Positions 49,804-58,500 are shown, counted from the stretch's first letter. The stretch: DNA of 64,000 nt from Tenuibacillus multivorans (GCF_900103915.1 NZ_FNIG01000012.1:1-64000); one strand, 5' to 3'. The notes: generated by a model from the sequence alone, not told the origin. Program-made: numbers and translations.

Positions 49804-50370
49804 TTAAAAATCATATTGAGCGTCTTTTTCTTCTCGAATTCGCTGATAGGTATCTGCTAAGATGACGGTATCTTCAACTAAACGATCGATTCGAAAGAGG
49901 ACATCATCATTAATGATTTCTTTTCGCTGGAAATCCTCTTCTTCAATAAAGACATATGATTGAACGATTTGCGCCTTCATATAGCCTAAAATCGGTTTAA
50001 GTTGATTTTCTAAAATTAAATAATGTTTAGGCGACCCTGCTGTTCCGAGCATGCCGACAACTTTATTACGAAAAGCATTGACTGGAAGTAAGTCAAAAAT
50101 ATTTTTCAACGTAGCGGGAATAGATGCCTGAAAAATCGGTGTACCGATGATCAGTGCATCTGCTTCCATGACTGTTTGGGTAACATATTTCGTGTCACCT
50201 TCATATTCCATATAGTTGCGTCCGTCACTAAACTGTATGTCATAATCGGCTAAGTCGATGAGCGTCACCTCATGATCAGGATATTTGTCGTTCAATGCTT
50301 TTATCGTATAATCTATCGCTGTTCTTGTTTTTGAACCGACTCGTGAACCGGAGAGAGCAACAATCTTCAT
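49804..50370 (-). CDS. NADPH-dependent FMN reductase
   Basis: Flavodoxin-like reductase of 188 residues. The phosphate loop IVALSGSRVGSKTRTAIDY (3-21) and TPIFQASIPATLKNIFDLLP near 78 are the FMN_red/SsuE-MsuE signatures. It starts 12 bp after the stop of the luciferase-like monooxygenase gene and very probably supplies it with reduced flavin, a classic two-component monooxygenase. Confidence 0.9.
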   Translation of the reverse strand: MKIVALSGSRVGSKTRTAIDYTIKALNDKYPDHEVTLIDLADYDIQFSDGRNYMEYEGDTKYVTQTVMEADALIIGTPIFQASIPATLKNIFDLLPVNAFRNKVVGMLGTAGSPKHYLILENQLKPILGYMKAQIVQSYVFIEEEDFQRKEIINDDVLFRIDRLVEDTVILADTYQRIREEKDAQYDF

Positions 50371-50382
50371 CTTTAGAACCTC

Positions 50383-51441
50383 CTATTTTTGGGCTGTATA
50401 TTTTCTAATAGCTGGTAGAATTTCTGTACCAATAAAGTCGATGTTTCGTTTTAATTGGTCAAATGTTACACCTCCAAAGTCCATTTGCCCAATATAACGT
50501 TGGTGGCCGAACAGTTCATGCTGATAAAGAATTTTTTCAATGACTTCCTGTGGGCTACCAATATTCATGACATCTCGTGGGTCTGCACCTTGGGCAAAAT
50601 GTTGCTTCGGAAAACCTTGACCGTTCGTTCTTTTCATTCCTTCATTAATGTGAGGGTAAGTTTCCCTCTGCGCTTGTTGAGTTGTTTCAGCAACATAGAA
50701 AAAGCCAGCTGTTGAGACTGGAAATTCTGCTGGGTTATAGCCGCTATATTCTAGTGCATCACGATAAGCATCAATCGAGCGCTTGAAAATCGCGGTGGGA
50801 CCACCTAGGTGAGCTAGATACATTGGAACTCCGGCATAGCCTGCTTTTCTTGCACTAGCTGGTGTTCCACCAACAGCACGCCAAATCGGTAAGGAGCCTT
50901 CTTTAGGGCGAGGCAACACTCTCGCATTTCTTAACGGCGCTCGATATTGACCGTCCCAATTAACGATTTCATTTTCATTGATTTGAAGTAGCAAATCGAA
51001 TTTTTCCTCAAATAAATCCTCATAATTACGCAAATTGTAGCCTAATAAATCAAAGTTCCCAACACGTGATGCTCGGCCAGCGACAATTTCCGTACGGCCT
51101 TTAGATATTAAATCAATTGTAGCAAAATCCTCGTAGGCGCGTACGGGATCTAGTGTACTAATGATGGTTGAGGAGCTTGATATTTTAATGTTTTCCGTAG
51201 CCTGCGCGATGGCTGATAAAACAACAGTGTGCGCTTGAGTTGCAAAAAAATCTTGGTGACTCTCACCGACACTAAAGAAATCAATGCCAGCTTGTTCAGC
51301 GAGTTGTGCTAATTCGATGATTTCGTGAATGCGCTGTTCGGCGGATATTCTATCTCCCGTTTCAGGGTTTGGGAGATGGTCACCTAACGTATATAGTCCG
51401 AACTCTAATCCCTTGCTTGGGTCAATGCGATATTTATCCAT
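50383..51441 (-). CDS. LLM-class flavin-dependent monooxygenase
   Basis: Luciferase-like TIM barrel of 352 residues. LEFGLYTLGDHLPNP at the start, DFFSVGESHQDFFATQAH near 60 and VAGRASRVGNFDLLGYN near 120 fit bacterial luciferase-fold oxidoreductases of the YceB/alkanal group. It uses FMNH2 from the adjacent reductase; substrate unknown. I start at ATG 51441 with GAGGT 9 bp upstream. Divergent from an HxlR regulator, suggesting induction by electrophiles or oxidants. Confidence 0.9.
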   Translation of the reverse strand: MDKYRIDPSKGLEFGLYTLGDHLPNPETGDRISAEQRIHEIIELAQLAEQAGIDFFSVGESHQDFFATQAHTVVLSAIAQATENIKISSSSTIISTLDPVRAYEDFATIDLISKGRTEIVAGRASRVGNFDLLGYNLRNYEDLFEEKFDLLLQINENEIVNWDGQYRAPLRNARVLPRPKEGSLPIWRAVGGTPASARKAGYAGVPMYLAHLGGPTAIFKRSIDAYRDALEYSGYNPAEFPVSTAGFFYVAETTQQAQRETYPHINEGMKRTNGQGFPKQHFAQGADPRDVMNIGSPQEVIEKILYQHELFGHQRYIGQMDFGGVTFDQLKRNIDFIGTEILPAIRKYTAQK

Positions 51442-51510
51442 ATATTTCAACCTCACTTTAATTACATTATCATTTATAATGCTATTATAGAATATATAAA
51501 CTTTAATAGT

Positions 51511-51552
51511 AAGTACGCACTTAAAAGTGGTATAGTATACAAAATGATACTT
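51511..51552. promoter_or_regulatory. candidate HxlR operators in the divergent region
   Basis: AAGT-ACGC-ACTT (51511-51522) and AGTAT...ATACT (51534-51551, with GTATAGTATAC overlapping) are inverted repeats of the kind bound by YodB/HxlR-type repressors. They lie between the monooxygenase and the regulator, where both promoters must be. Confidence 0.5.
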
Positions 51553-51569
51553 AGGGAGTGAGAACTACC

Positions 51570-51914
51570 GTGAAAAATCCTGATGAATGTCTTGTAGAAG
51601 ATGCTTTAGGTATTTTAGTTGGTAAATGGAAGCCGATTATTTTATTACATTTATTACAAAAAGGAACATTACGTTTTAGTGAACTCAAACATAGTATGCC
51701 TGGAATAACGCAAAAAATGTTAACAAAGCAACTACGGGAATTAGAGGATGAAGATATCATTTCTCGTATCGTCTACCCTCAAGTTCCACCTAAAGTGGAA
51801 TATTCGATTACGGAGTATGGTAAAGGATTAGAACCGATTTTAGAAGCTATGCATGAATGGGGTAAGAAGCATACGCTTCATAAAATGGAGAAAGATAATA
51901 AGAAAAGTAGTTAA
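51570..51914 (+). CDS. HxlR-family regulator
   Basis: Winged-helix regulator of 114 residues. [43 protein letters not shown] and the wing [15 protein letters not shown] are diagnostic. The single N-terminal Cys in [10 protein letters not shown] is at the position of the redox-sensing Cys6 of YodB-like proteins, so thiol sensing is plausible. GTG 51570 (AGGGAG 11 bp upstream) or GTG 51558. Divergent from the flavin monooxygenase operon, its likely target. Confidence 0.9.
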   Translation: MKNPDECLVEDALGILVGKWKPIILLHLLQKGTLRFSELKHSMPGITQKMLTKQLRELEDEDIISRIVYPQVPPKVEYSITEYGKGLEPILEAMHEWGKKHTLHKMEKDNKKSS

Positions 51915-51923
51915 TAATTTTTG

Positions 51924-51960
51924 GCCTGTATCGTTATTTAACAGATGCAGGCTTTATATA
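51924..51960 (+). terminator. terminator after the HxlR gene
   Basis: GCCTGTATC pairs with GATGCAGGC (one G-U) around an 11-nt loop, then TTTATATA. Confidence 0.75.
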
Positions 51961-52039
51961 TGGCAAAAGGCCTTTATATTAAAGAGAGGGATAACAGTAG
52001 AGCTTTCAAGAAGTACTTCATTAGATATCAGTCGCTCGT

Positions 52040-52354
52040 TTAACCTTTCCACTTAATCCCCTCCTTTTTAACGTTGTTCCTAAACGCTTGATTTATCTGA
52101 TTTAAGTTAACGATATCAACATGATAAGGGATGTGCGACTCTTCAATTCGTTCACTCAATTCAACCCACTTTTAAGTAGGTATGGATGTATCAGCAGATA
52201 AAGCAATATCAATATCCGATGTCTTTTTTCCTTCATGGCGTGCCCATGATCCGAATAAATAGACGTCGATGGATGAATCCTGAAGGGTATCTCGAATTAT
52301 ATTGTTAAGATGTCTCAGGATTTGCTCACGATCACTTGAATTAAAAGTCATCAT
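52040..52354 (-). pseudogene. MNT-type nucleotidyltransferase gene with internal stop
   Basis: Minimal nucleotidyltransferase of about 104 codons. VYLFGSWARHEGKKTSDIDIAL holds the GSW...D-x-D active site. An in-frame TAA at 52172-52174 interrupts it, after which the same frame continues as WVELSERIEESHIPYHVDIV, NLNQINQAFRNNVKKEGI and stops at 52040, completing a normal MNT fold. I start at ATG 52354 (TGAGG upstream). No HepT or HEPN gene adjoins it; a substrate-binding HEPN-like gene lies 3 kb away. MNT proteins are antitoxins or accessory adenylyltransferases. Confidence 0.8.
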
Positions 52355-52405
52355 ACTCATCCTCAATTTTTTATAAATTATACCATACACTTGGATTGAT
52401 ACAGT

Positions 52406-52861
52406 TTAAATGAATTTCTTTATATCCATAATAGCCTGCGTATGCATGCCTTCATGAAAGATGGTACGAATAAGCACTTGTTCAATGGTCGACATCCCCA
52501 TTTCAGCAGGTGGATATTCTTCTTCTAGCCGTTCTCCAAAAGAATCTTTGATCGCATCTGGCTGTTGTTTTAGTAATGTCTTGAGTTCCTCGAACGTCGG
52601 TGCTTCATCATCAAAATTAGATGGACTCGTTCCAAAGCCGAACCATTTTTCCATGGATTCTGGATAAAGATCTTCTTTGGTTAACACTTTAATCCATAGG
52701 TATTGGTCTAAATAAACATGTCCTAAATTCCAACGGATGTTGTTATGAAAGCCTTTGGGGATGATCTCTGCTGCTTCTTCACTAACATCGTTTACAACCG
52801 CTAACAATTCCTCACGGTAAGTTTTAAGTTGATTAAACAAAACCTCATGACGTTTTAGCAT
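52406..52861 (-). CDS. DinB-family protein
   Basis: Four-helix-bundle protein of 151 residues. IRWNLGHVYLDQYLW near 43 and IRTIFHEGMHTQAIMDIKKF at the C-terminus provide His residues at the standard DinB metal positions. Probably a thiol transferase or related enzyme; substrate unknown. It starts with ATG 52861, GAGG upstream. Confidence 0.85.
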   Translation of the reverse strand: MLKRHEVLFNQLKTYREELLAVVNDVSEEAAEIIPKGFHNNIRWNLGHVYLDQYLWIKVLTKEDLYPESMEKWFGFGTSPSNFDDEAPTFEELKTLLKQQPDAIKDSFGERLEEEYPPAEMGMSTIEQVLIRTIFHEGMHTQAIMDIKKFI

Positions 52862-52961
52862 GATAAAACGACCTCCTCTTTCTAACTATATATTCGTCAT
52901 AAAGTAAAGGTTTCCTTCTTGTTTTGTTGAATTATATGAATAGATCATAAGCAAGTTTTGA

Positions 52962-52995
52962 AAACAAAAAGGGAACTCGTTTTCTCAAGTTCCCT
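52962..52995 (-). terminator. terminator of the MFS gene
   Basis: AGGGAACT pairs with AGTTCCCT around a 10-nt loop; the - strand continues TTTTTGTTTT. Confidence 0.85.
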
Positions 52996-53001
52996 AAAAC
53001 T

Positions 53002-54249
53002 TTAAGCCGTCTGTTGTTTATTGGAGGTTATTTTTCCACCCCATAAAACTTTTCTTAATACGATCCCGATTAATCCAATCGATGTTAAGACAATACCAAT
53101 CATTTGGTAAACAGTTGATGTATCAAACCAATTAACAAGCATTCCACCTATAAGTGGGGCGAATAAAATCATAAGGCTAGTAATCGAGCTAAATATACCT
53201 GATACGCGCCCGATATTTGCTTCAGAGGTTTCTTTTTGTAAGATATAATTTATACCAATTGAAAAAAGCCCAACACCTAAACCTGCTATAAAACCTAGTA
53301 TAACAGGGATAATACTTGGAACACCGACATATAGGAATCCAACTCCCCCGAATCCTGCACCGATTAAAAACACACTCCCACCTAAAATCAACCCATAAGA
53401 TGATAATTGATCCATTCGATTTAAAAACCAAATAATGACTAAAGCTCCGGCACCTGATGATGCCATAATCCAGCCGACAAGCTCCGGACGAGTTGGGGCA
53501 ATCTCACGTAACAATACGGCTATTTGAGCATCAACCATTTGCACGCCGGTGAAACTAATAAGCGAAAATAGGATACTGACAATAATGATTTTACTTTGCA
53601 AAACCACTATCCAACCTTCTTTCCATGACTGCCAAAATGGAACTTTTTCTTTTTTATGAGTATCGGTTGTAGTTTCTTTTTGACCTTGTTTTAAAACACT
53701 TAAAAGAATCAGGGCCGATATAAAGTAAGCTACAGCATTTATGAGTAGGCTTAAATGTGGTGTGAAGGCTGATGCCAAGGCTCCTCCAATAAATGGTCCA
53801 ATAATTTTTGTTAATTGATCTACTGAGCCATTGAGTGATACGGCTTTCATGATGAGCTCTTTTTTGACTACATGTTTAATTAAACTTTGTTGTGCTGGGA
53901 AATGAATGACTGTAAAGATAGCCCGTAGTAATATGATCGAAATCGCTATCCATGGATTTGGTGCGGTTAATAATGTTAGCGTTAATATCACTGTTGCAAT
54001 ATCAGCGGTCAGCATGAGTTTGACTTTATTGAATCGGTCCGCTAAAATGCCGGCGAATTGACTGAGAAAAGCATGGGGTAAAGCATAAGCTACAGGAATT
54101 AAAGCGATGATAATGGGATTCGCCTCCCATATATAACTGAATAGGATCATGATCGCCACCATATCAAACCAACGACCAAACATAGAAATCGAATATGAAT
54201 AAAACAAGCGCATAAACGTATTATTTTTCCAAATAGATGTTGCTGTCAT
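53002..54249 (-). CDS. MFS efflux transporter (MefA/MdtG-like)
   Basis: Twelve-helix major facilitator of 415 residues. The N-terminus IWKNNTFMRLFYSYSISMFGRWFDMVA and motif A QFAGILADRFNKVKLM (near 65-80) match MFS_3/MefA-type exporters of macrolides and other drugs. Helix-breaking Gly-rich segments near 300-330 are usual. It lies downstream of a winged-helix/TPR regulator on the same strand, with a weak terminator and an inverted repeat (TATGTC...GACATA, about 54293-54316) in between. Substrate unknown. Confidence 0.88.
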   Translation of the reverse strand: MTATSIWKNNTFMRLFYSYSISMFGRWFDMVAIMILFSYIWEANPIIIALIPVAYALPHAFLSQFAGILADRFNKVKLMLTADIATVILTLTLLTAPNPWIAISIILLRAIFTVIHFPAQQSLIKHVVKKELIMKAVSLNGSVDQLTKIIGPFIGGALASAFTPHLSLLINAVAYFISALILLSVLKQGQKETTTDTHKKEKVPFWQSWKEGWIVVLQSKIIIVSILFSLISFTGVQMVDAQIAVLLREIAPTRPELVGWIMASSGAGALVIIWFLNRMDQLSSYGLILGGSVFLIGAGFGGVGFLYVGVPSIIPVILGFIAGLGVGLFSIGINYILQKETSEANIGRVSGIFSSITSLMILFAPLIGGMLVNWFDTSTVYQMIGIVLTSIGLIGIVLRKVLWGGKITSNKQQTA

Positions 54250-54313
54250 AAATATCCCTCACTTTAAATGTTTGATTTAATTTTAAAAGCTGTATGTCAG
54301 AGGAATATCAGAC

Positions 54314-54341
54314 ATAAAAAAATAATCCCCCAAACGAGAGA
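54314..54341 (-). terminator. terminator after the winged-helix/TPR regulator
   Basis: On the - strand AATCTCTC pairs with GGGGGATT through G-U pairs, then ATTTTTTT. A weak stem; read-through to the MFS gene is plausible. Confidence 0.55.
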
Positions 54342-55478
54342 TTATAAATTTTCAACTAGAATTTTTTCAATTTCATTTTCTAATAAAGGGGAGTCATATT
54401 CCTGGTTAAGTGCATCCCATTCCGATTTGATTAACTTTTGGGTTGGAGGGTCATCGACACCCATCTCAAAGAAATATAAACAAGTTCTAAGAGCTAAGAA
54501 CAAGTGTGATTTAAATCGAGTTTCACGAATAACCTTAAGCCCTTTATTGATTTTTTCTCTACCGATTATTTTCTGATTTTGTTGAAGCTCGAATATACCT
54601 TTTAATATGTAAAAGAACCCTAATTCACGTTGATATGGCTTTTTTGCGAAAAATTCTTCCATCTTCGTTATAAACTCATTGATCCTTTTAGTTTCGTTTA
54701 GAGTCATGTCATATATCATGTGCATCAATTGCAAAAAAGGATAAAATCCATGATCTATGGAATCCACTTCACGGTTTGCAATGTCTAGCTGCTTCTTAGC
54801 CTTATCAAAATCCTTACTTAAAATATAGAAATAGGTAGGCGATAGTATGCTTGCCTCATATAATGATTGTTCGGAAAACACGTTCTTTTCTAATGCTGTC
54901 TCAAATAACGCCACAGCTTTTTTCGGGTGCTTGGTTAAAAAAATGTAAACATGAAATAATAGAAGTCCTTTTTCAGAAAAAGGAATATCATTAGCTCGGA
55001 TTAATTCCCACATATCTCCCTTTAAAAATAAGAAGAGGATTTTCATGTCTTGGTCGGCCTCGATTCCAAGTGTTTCTTGGTGAAGAAGTGTCGTAAGAGC
55101 CTCACCATGTCCAAATAGATGATATTTGCTAAATAAATGCCTTGTTAACTGTTTAAACTCTTCATCATGTTTTAGGGGTGATTCAGTATTCTGTGGTTGA
55201 TGTAATTTTAATTGATAACCATAACCTTTTACCGTATCGATTGTTAAAATATGCTTCCAATCATTTAGCTTTTTTCGTAAACGATAAATATGATCATCAA
55301 CCGTTCGATCACTTGGTGACTCTAGTGGCCAAACGGCTTCTAATAGCTCTTCTCGTGTAAATGCGTGATTGGCATTCTGATACAAAAAGTCTAAAAGTGC
55401 GAATTCTTTTCGTAATAAATGAACCGTTTCTCCAGCATAAGTCACTGAATAATTATGGATGTGTAATGAGATAGGCAT
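54342..55478 (-). CDS. winged-helix/TPR transcription regulator
   Basis: 378-residue cytosolic regulator. Residues 1-95 are an OmpR-type winged helix with no receiver domain in front (LRKEFALLDFLYQNANHAFTREELLEAVW; RTVDDHIYRLRKKLNDW; IDTVKGYGYQL). The remaining 280 residues are helical and TPR-like (KAVALFETALEKN, FDKAKKQLDIANREV). Such proteins resemble SARP/BTAD-type one-component activators. A typical start ATG 55478 with GGAGGTAA upstream. Its likely target is the downstream MFS gene. No close family name is known to me. Confidence 0.8.
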   Translation of the reverse strand: MPISLHIHNYSVTYAGETVHLLRKEFALLDFLYQNANHAFTREELLEAVWPLESPSDRTVDDHIYRLRKKLNDWKHILTIDTVKGYGYQLKLHQPQNTESPLKHDEEFKQLTRHLFSKYHLFGHGEALTTLLHQETLGIEADQDMKILFLFLKGDMWELIRANDIPFSEKGLLLFHVYIFLTKHPKKAVALFETALEKNVFSEQSLYEASILSPTYFYILSKDFDKAKKQLDIANREVDSIDHGFYPFLQLMHMIYDMTLNETKRINEFITKMEEFFAKKPYQRELGFFYILKGIFELQQNQKIIGREKINKGLKVIRETRFKSHLFLALRTCLYFFEMGVDDPPTQKLIKSEWDALNQEYDSPLLENEIEKILVENL

Positions 55479-55608
55479 TTTTTTGGGTTACCTCCATAAC
55501 AATGAGATAGTCATTACCAATTATATCAAGTTATTATAACATTGAATATGAGGTTCAAAAGGTATACTCTAAAAAGTGAAAAGCTTTCATAAAAAAAGGA
55601 GCATTAGC

Positions 55609-56010
55609 ATGAGCAGTAGTGATGAAATTCGTTGGAAACAGTTTTTCGAGAATTTTGAGAAAGTTTTTAAGCTGTTAGAGTCCTATAAGGAATACATGTT
55701 TGAAAACGAGCTTGAGAAGGCTGGGTATATCCATTTTTATGAAATGACAATGGAACATGCGAATAAAGTGGTTTATGCCTATTTGAATGCTAAGGGGATT
55801 ACAGTGGAAACCCCTCGTCAAGCGATTAAAGAAATGGACAAATTAAATATGCTAAATGATCAACGGGTTTGGTTTAAAGCACAAAATCGTAAAAACTTGC
55901 CCTTCTATATACATAATGATGAACTAGCCAATGAATTAGTCAATGATATTGATCATACGTATTTACCTGAATTAAAGGCATTTTATACAACGTTAAGTGA
56001 ATTTGTATAG
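55609..56010 (+). CDS. nucleotidyltransferase substrate-binding protein (HI0074-like HEPN)
   Basis: Helical-bundle protein of 133 residues of the NTase_sub_bind family. RWKQFFENFEKVFKLLESY, LEKAGYIHFYEMTMEHANKV, and TPRQAIKEMDKLNML follow the family pattern (R-x-F, QR-F/Y-E-x-T, SPR). The usual RN-x4-H motif is replaced by NRKNLPFYIHND, with changed Arg-His spacing, so any HEPN ribonuclease activity is doubtful. Partners are MNT nucleotidyltransferases, normally adjacent; here only a broken MNT gene 3 kb away is seen. ATG 55609, AAAGGAG upstream. Confidence 0.8.
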   Translation: MSSSDEIRWKQFFENFEKVFKLLESYKEYMFENELEKAGYIHFYEMTMEHANKVVYAYLNAKGITVETPRQAIKEMDKLNMLNDQRVWFKAQNRKNLPFYIHNDELANELVNDIDHTYLPELKAFYTTLSEFV

Positions 56011-56095
56011 ATTGTGGAAGCAATTACTAAACATACTCACACTTACTTATTAGCAAACTAATAGAGATTATACGTTAGAAAGAGGGGTGTGAGTG

Positions 56096-56344
56096 ATGCA
56101 AAGAATGAACATTCAATGGCTTCCTGTAATAGCTTCTATTGGTATAGGAGCTGTTGCATATAGTATGATGACCGGTCGTGGTGGACAACTTCAAAGTTTT
56201 CTTCCCTTAATAACGAACATGATGGGTCAACAAGGGACGCAAGGTCAACAAAATCAACAACAGGGTCAGCAAGACACACTTAGTCAAATAGCTCAGCAAA
56301 GTCAGCAACAAAATCAAAAAGACCAACGTCCAAGTGTTCATTAA
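56096..56344 (+). CDS. small Gln-rich membrane-anchored protein
   Basis: 82 residues from ATG 56096 with AGAGGGG 8 bp upstream. A hydrophobic helix (about 7-22, LPVIASIGIGAVAYSMM) is followed by a Gly/Gln-rich, low-complexity tail (QQGTQGQQNQQQGQQ). Similar small proteins occur in bacilli without known function. Strong terminator directly after it. Confidence 0.65.
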   Translation: MQRMNIQWLPVIASIGIGAVAYSMMTGRGGQLQSFLPLITNMMGQQGTQGQQNQQQGQQDTLSQIAQQSQQQNQKDQRPSVH

Positions 56345-56348
56345 ACGC

Positions 56349-56380
56349 CAGAAGCGGTATACGCCGCTTCTGTATTTTTT
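56349..56380 (+). terminator. terminator
   Basis: CAGAAGCGG pairs perfectly with CCGCTTCTG around TATACG, followed by TATTTTTTT. Confidence 0.92.
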
Positions 56381-56439
56381 TGGATAAAAAAAGCATTTTT
56401 GTACACCTTATAAATGAAAATATATAAGGAGTTGGTAAG

Positions 56440-56766
56440 ATGCGTAAATTTTGGCTAAGTATTATGTCGGTCATGTTAACTGTAAGTGTTTTGGGTATTG
56501 CCGCATTAAATGTAGGAGCTGAATCTGTTAATAAGGATGTTAAATTATCTGAAGAACAAGTTAATGAGATGTCTAGCTTACAACAGGAAGCATTTGATCA
56601 ACGTAAGGCAATCATAAATAAGTATGTTGAATATGGTGTCTTCTCTGAAGAAAAAGGCGAGAAAATGATATCTCACTTAGAAGAACGTTATACCAAACTT
56701 GAGGCTAATGGTTTTATCCCGAAATGGGACAAAAAACATAAGAAACATAAACGGGACGATTCCTAA
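56440..56766 (+). CDS. YckD-family secreted protein (DUF2680)
   Basis: 108 residues: signal peptide 1-28 (ending VGAES), then a helical DUF2680 domain (LSEEQVNEMSSLQQEAFDQR, IINKYVEYGVFSEEKGEKMI, EERYTKLEANGFIP) and a Lys/His-rich tail. This matches B. subtilis YckD, of unknown role. AAGGAG upstream of ATG 56440. Confidence 0.8.
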   Translation: MRKFWLSIMSVMLTVSVLGIAALNVGAESVNKDVKLSEEQVNEMSSLQQEAFDQRKAIINKYVEYGVFSEEKGEKMISHLEERYTKLEANGFIPKWDKKHKKHKRDDS

Positions 56767-56806
56767 CATATTATTGGCCGGCACATATAGTGTTGGCCAT
56801 TATTTT

Positions 56807-57046
56807 TTAAGTAGATCTTTCAAGTGCTTTAATATCCTCATCTAAGTTCATCATTTTTTGCTCTAACACATCTTTCGCATCGTTGAGACCGTGATTATAA
56901 AAATGTGGAGCAATTTCCTTTGACATAAAATCAAGAAAGTTTTCGGCTGCCAAATCCCCAATTTCTTCTGATCTCTCTTGATAAAAATAAGTTTTAATTT
57001 GATCAATCATTTGCCTTTTCTGTTCCCGAGTTACTTTCATTAACAT
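56807..57046 (-). CDS. DUF2164 protein
   Basis: 79 residues; KVTREQKRQMIDQIKTYFYQER, EEIGDLAAENFLDFMSKEIAPHFYNHGLNDAK is the whole DUF2164 pattern, read in two segments. Cytosolic, all-helical. Function unknown. ATG 57046 has AGGGAG 8 bp upstream; GTG 57055 overlaps it. Confidence 0.8.
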   Translation of the reverse strand: MLMKVTREQKRQMIDQIKTYFYQERSEEIGDLAAENFLDFMSKEIAPHFYNHGLNDAKDVLEQKMMNLDEDIKALERST

Positions 57047-57118
57047 TTTGGACACTCCCTAAGAGAAATCTTCAGTTCATGTTACAATGGAACAAAATAA
57101 CAGAAAGGGACGTTCAAG

Positions 57119-57946
57119 TTGATTTCTCTAAGTCTAATTGACATATTAGATTGGTTTTTCATTGCCTTTATTTTAATGCTTTTAGCCAATTTAGTAAAAT
57201 TAATCGGGCGTGTTAAAGATTTTGATTGGTTGATATTAGTTTTAACAGCTGCCTTAACGCTCGTTTTCCTTATATTAGTTAATTTTGATGGGTATACATT
57301 TGAAGGATTATGGGAGAAGTTTTTGGTATTAACGATTTCAGCCTTCATCATTAATTTTGCTATGAAAAAGGCTATCGAGGACTTTTTTATTAAAAAGAAA
57401 AAGACGGTTAACTGGCGGAATGATCGGGCCTTTATGATGAGTGTAGTGATTACATCGGCTATTATATTAATCAGCTTTTTAAGCTATTCGATATGGTACA
57501 CCATCCCTCGTGATATTGATCAAACCCATCAAGGTATCCATTTTCAATTAGGCGAAGGTAACCAAGACTATGAAGAACCTGTAACCATTCGTGTCAAAGG
57601 TGACTGGCGTAGAAGTTTGAGTGGAGGGGGTTACTTCGATGGGAATTTTGAAATAGTTGGTGATGGGATTCGTATAACTGGTGATGAAGCGGCGACGACG
57701 TTAAGGGTATTACCTGATCATATGGGTAACCGTGGATATTTACACTATAGGTCAACGGATGTGATTTTTAACTTTGGCGATGTTTATATGGAGGACGATT
57801 TCGAAGCAATTAGTGTCGCAAGGTCTGATAATGGCAGTTGGACTTCCAGTGATGGTTGGGTGATTTCAGCTCCAGCCAATACACGTGATCAGGGGTTAGA
57901 ACTGGCTAATGAACTACATCCATATCGTGGGATAAAATTTGAGTAA
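57119..57946 (+). CDS. membrane protein with extracytoplasmic beta domain, unknown
   Basis: 275 residues from TTG 57119, with AAAGGGA upstream. Three membrane segments in 1-85 (DWFFIAFILMLLANLV; WLILVLTAALTLVFLILV; FLVLTISAFIINFAM), a basic loop, and a fourth at about 112-132. Residues 140-275 lie outside and are beta-rich and acidic (GEGNQDYEEPVTIRVKGDW, IVGDGIRITGDEAATTLRVL). No family recognised. DUF2164 is divergent from it. Confidence 0.65.
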   Translation: MISLSLIDILDWFFIAFILMLLANLVKLIGRVKDFDWLILVLTAALTLVFLILVNFDGYTFEGLWEKFLVLTISAFIINFAMKKAIEDFFIKKKKTVNWRNDRAFMMSVVITSAIILISFLSYSIWYTIPRDIDQTHQGIHFQLGEGNQDYEEPVTIRVKGDWRRSLSGGGYFDGNFEIVGDGIRITGDEAATTLRVLPDHMGNRGYLHYRSTDVIFNFGDVYMEDDFEAISVARSDNGSWTSSDGWVISAPANTRDQGLELANELHPYRGIKFE

Positions 57947-57963
57947 GATTCGGATAAAACAAT

Positions 57964-57994
57964 AGAACCCTCACTCTCCGAATAAGTGAAGGTT
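57964..57994. terminator. hairpin between convergent genes
   Basis: GAACCCTCAC pairs with GTGAAGGTTC (one mismatch) around an 11-nt loop; T-rich DNA follows on the - strand, so it more likely serves yjbQ. Confidence 0.6.
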
Positions 57995-58095
57995 CAAAAC
58001 ACCAATAAAACTCGTTGTTACCCAAATATTTTTTTACAAAACCCAAGTAAAATTAAGAAAAAAACTAATAAATCGGGCCAATACCCCAATAAATA

Positions 58096-58500
58096 TTAGT
58101 TATGACTTAATATTTTCACATAAAATTTCCGACGTCTTGGCCCGTCAAATTCGCAGAAATAAATCCCCTGCCATGTTCCTAGCAATAGTCTTCCATCTTC
58201 AACAATGATATGTTGTGAGGCCCCGACTGTGCTCGCTTTCATATGTGCAGCTGTGTTCCCTTCCATATGTCGGTCTAGTTGATGCTCCCATGGATAGACC
58301 TCATTAAATCGTCGGATCATATCGGTTTTAACGTCAGGATCTGCGTCTTCATTAATGGTAATGCCAGCTGTTGTATGGGGGCAGTAGACACTGACGGCAC
58401 CGTCCTTCATGTTATTGTCCGAAATATATTGTTGTACCTCATGTGTCACATCAACCATTTGATCGTGTTGATTTGTTTGGAGTGTCAATTGCTTTAACAT
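58096..58500 (-). CDS. YjbQ/UPF0047 family protein
   Basis: 134-residue member of UPF0047, members of which can complement thiamine-phosphate synthesis weakly. CPHTTAGITINEDADPDV (about 41-58) and HMEGNTAAHMKASTVGASQHI with clustered His residues form the conserved metal pocket; GTWQGIYFCEFDGPRRRKF is the conserved end. Cytosolic. It lies 12 bp after the methyltransferase gene and is probably co-transcribed with it. Confidence 0.9.
   Translation of the reverse strand: MLKQLTLQTNQHDQMVDVTHEVQQYISDNNMKDGAVSVYCPHTTAGITINEDADPDVKTDMIRRFNEVYPWEHQLDRHMEGNTAAHMKASTVGASQHIIVEDGRLLLGTWQGIYFCEFDGPRRRKFYVKILSHN

Noticed and set aside
52172-52390. A complete 72-residue nucleotidyltransferase protein
   Set aside because: The frame continues past the TAA with clear MNT sequence, so it is better treated as an interrupted gene.
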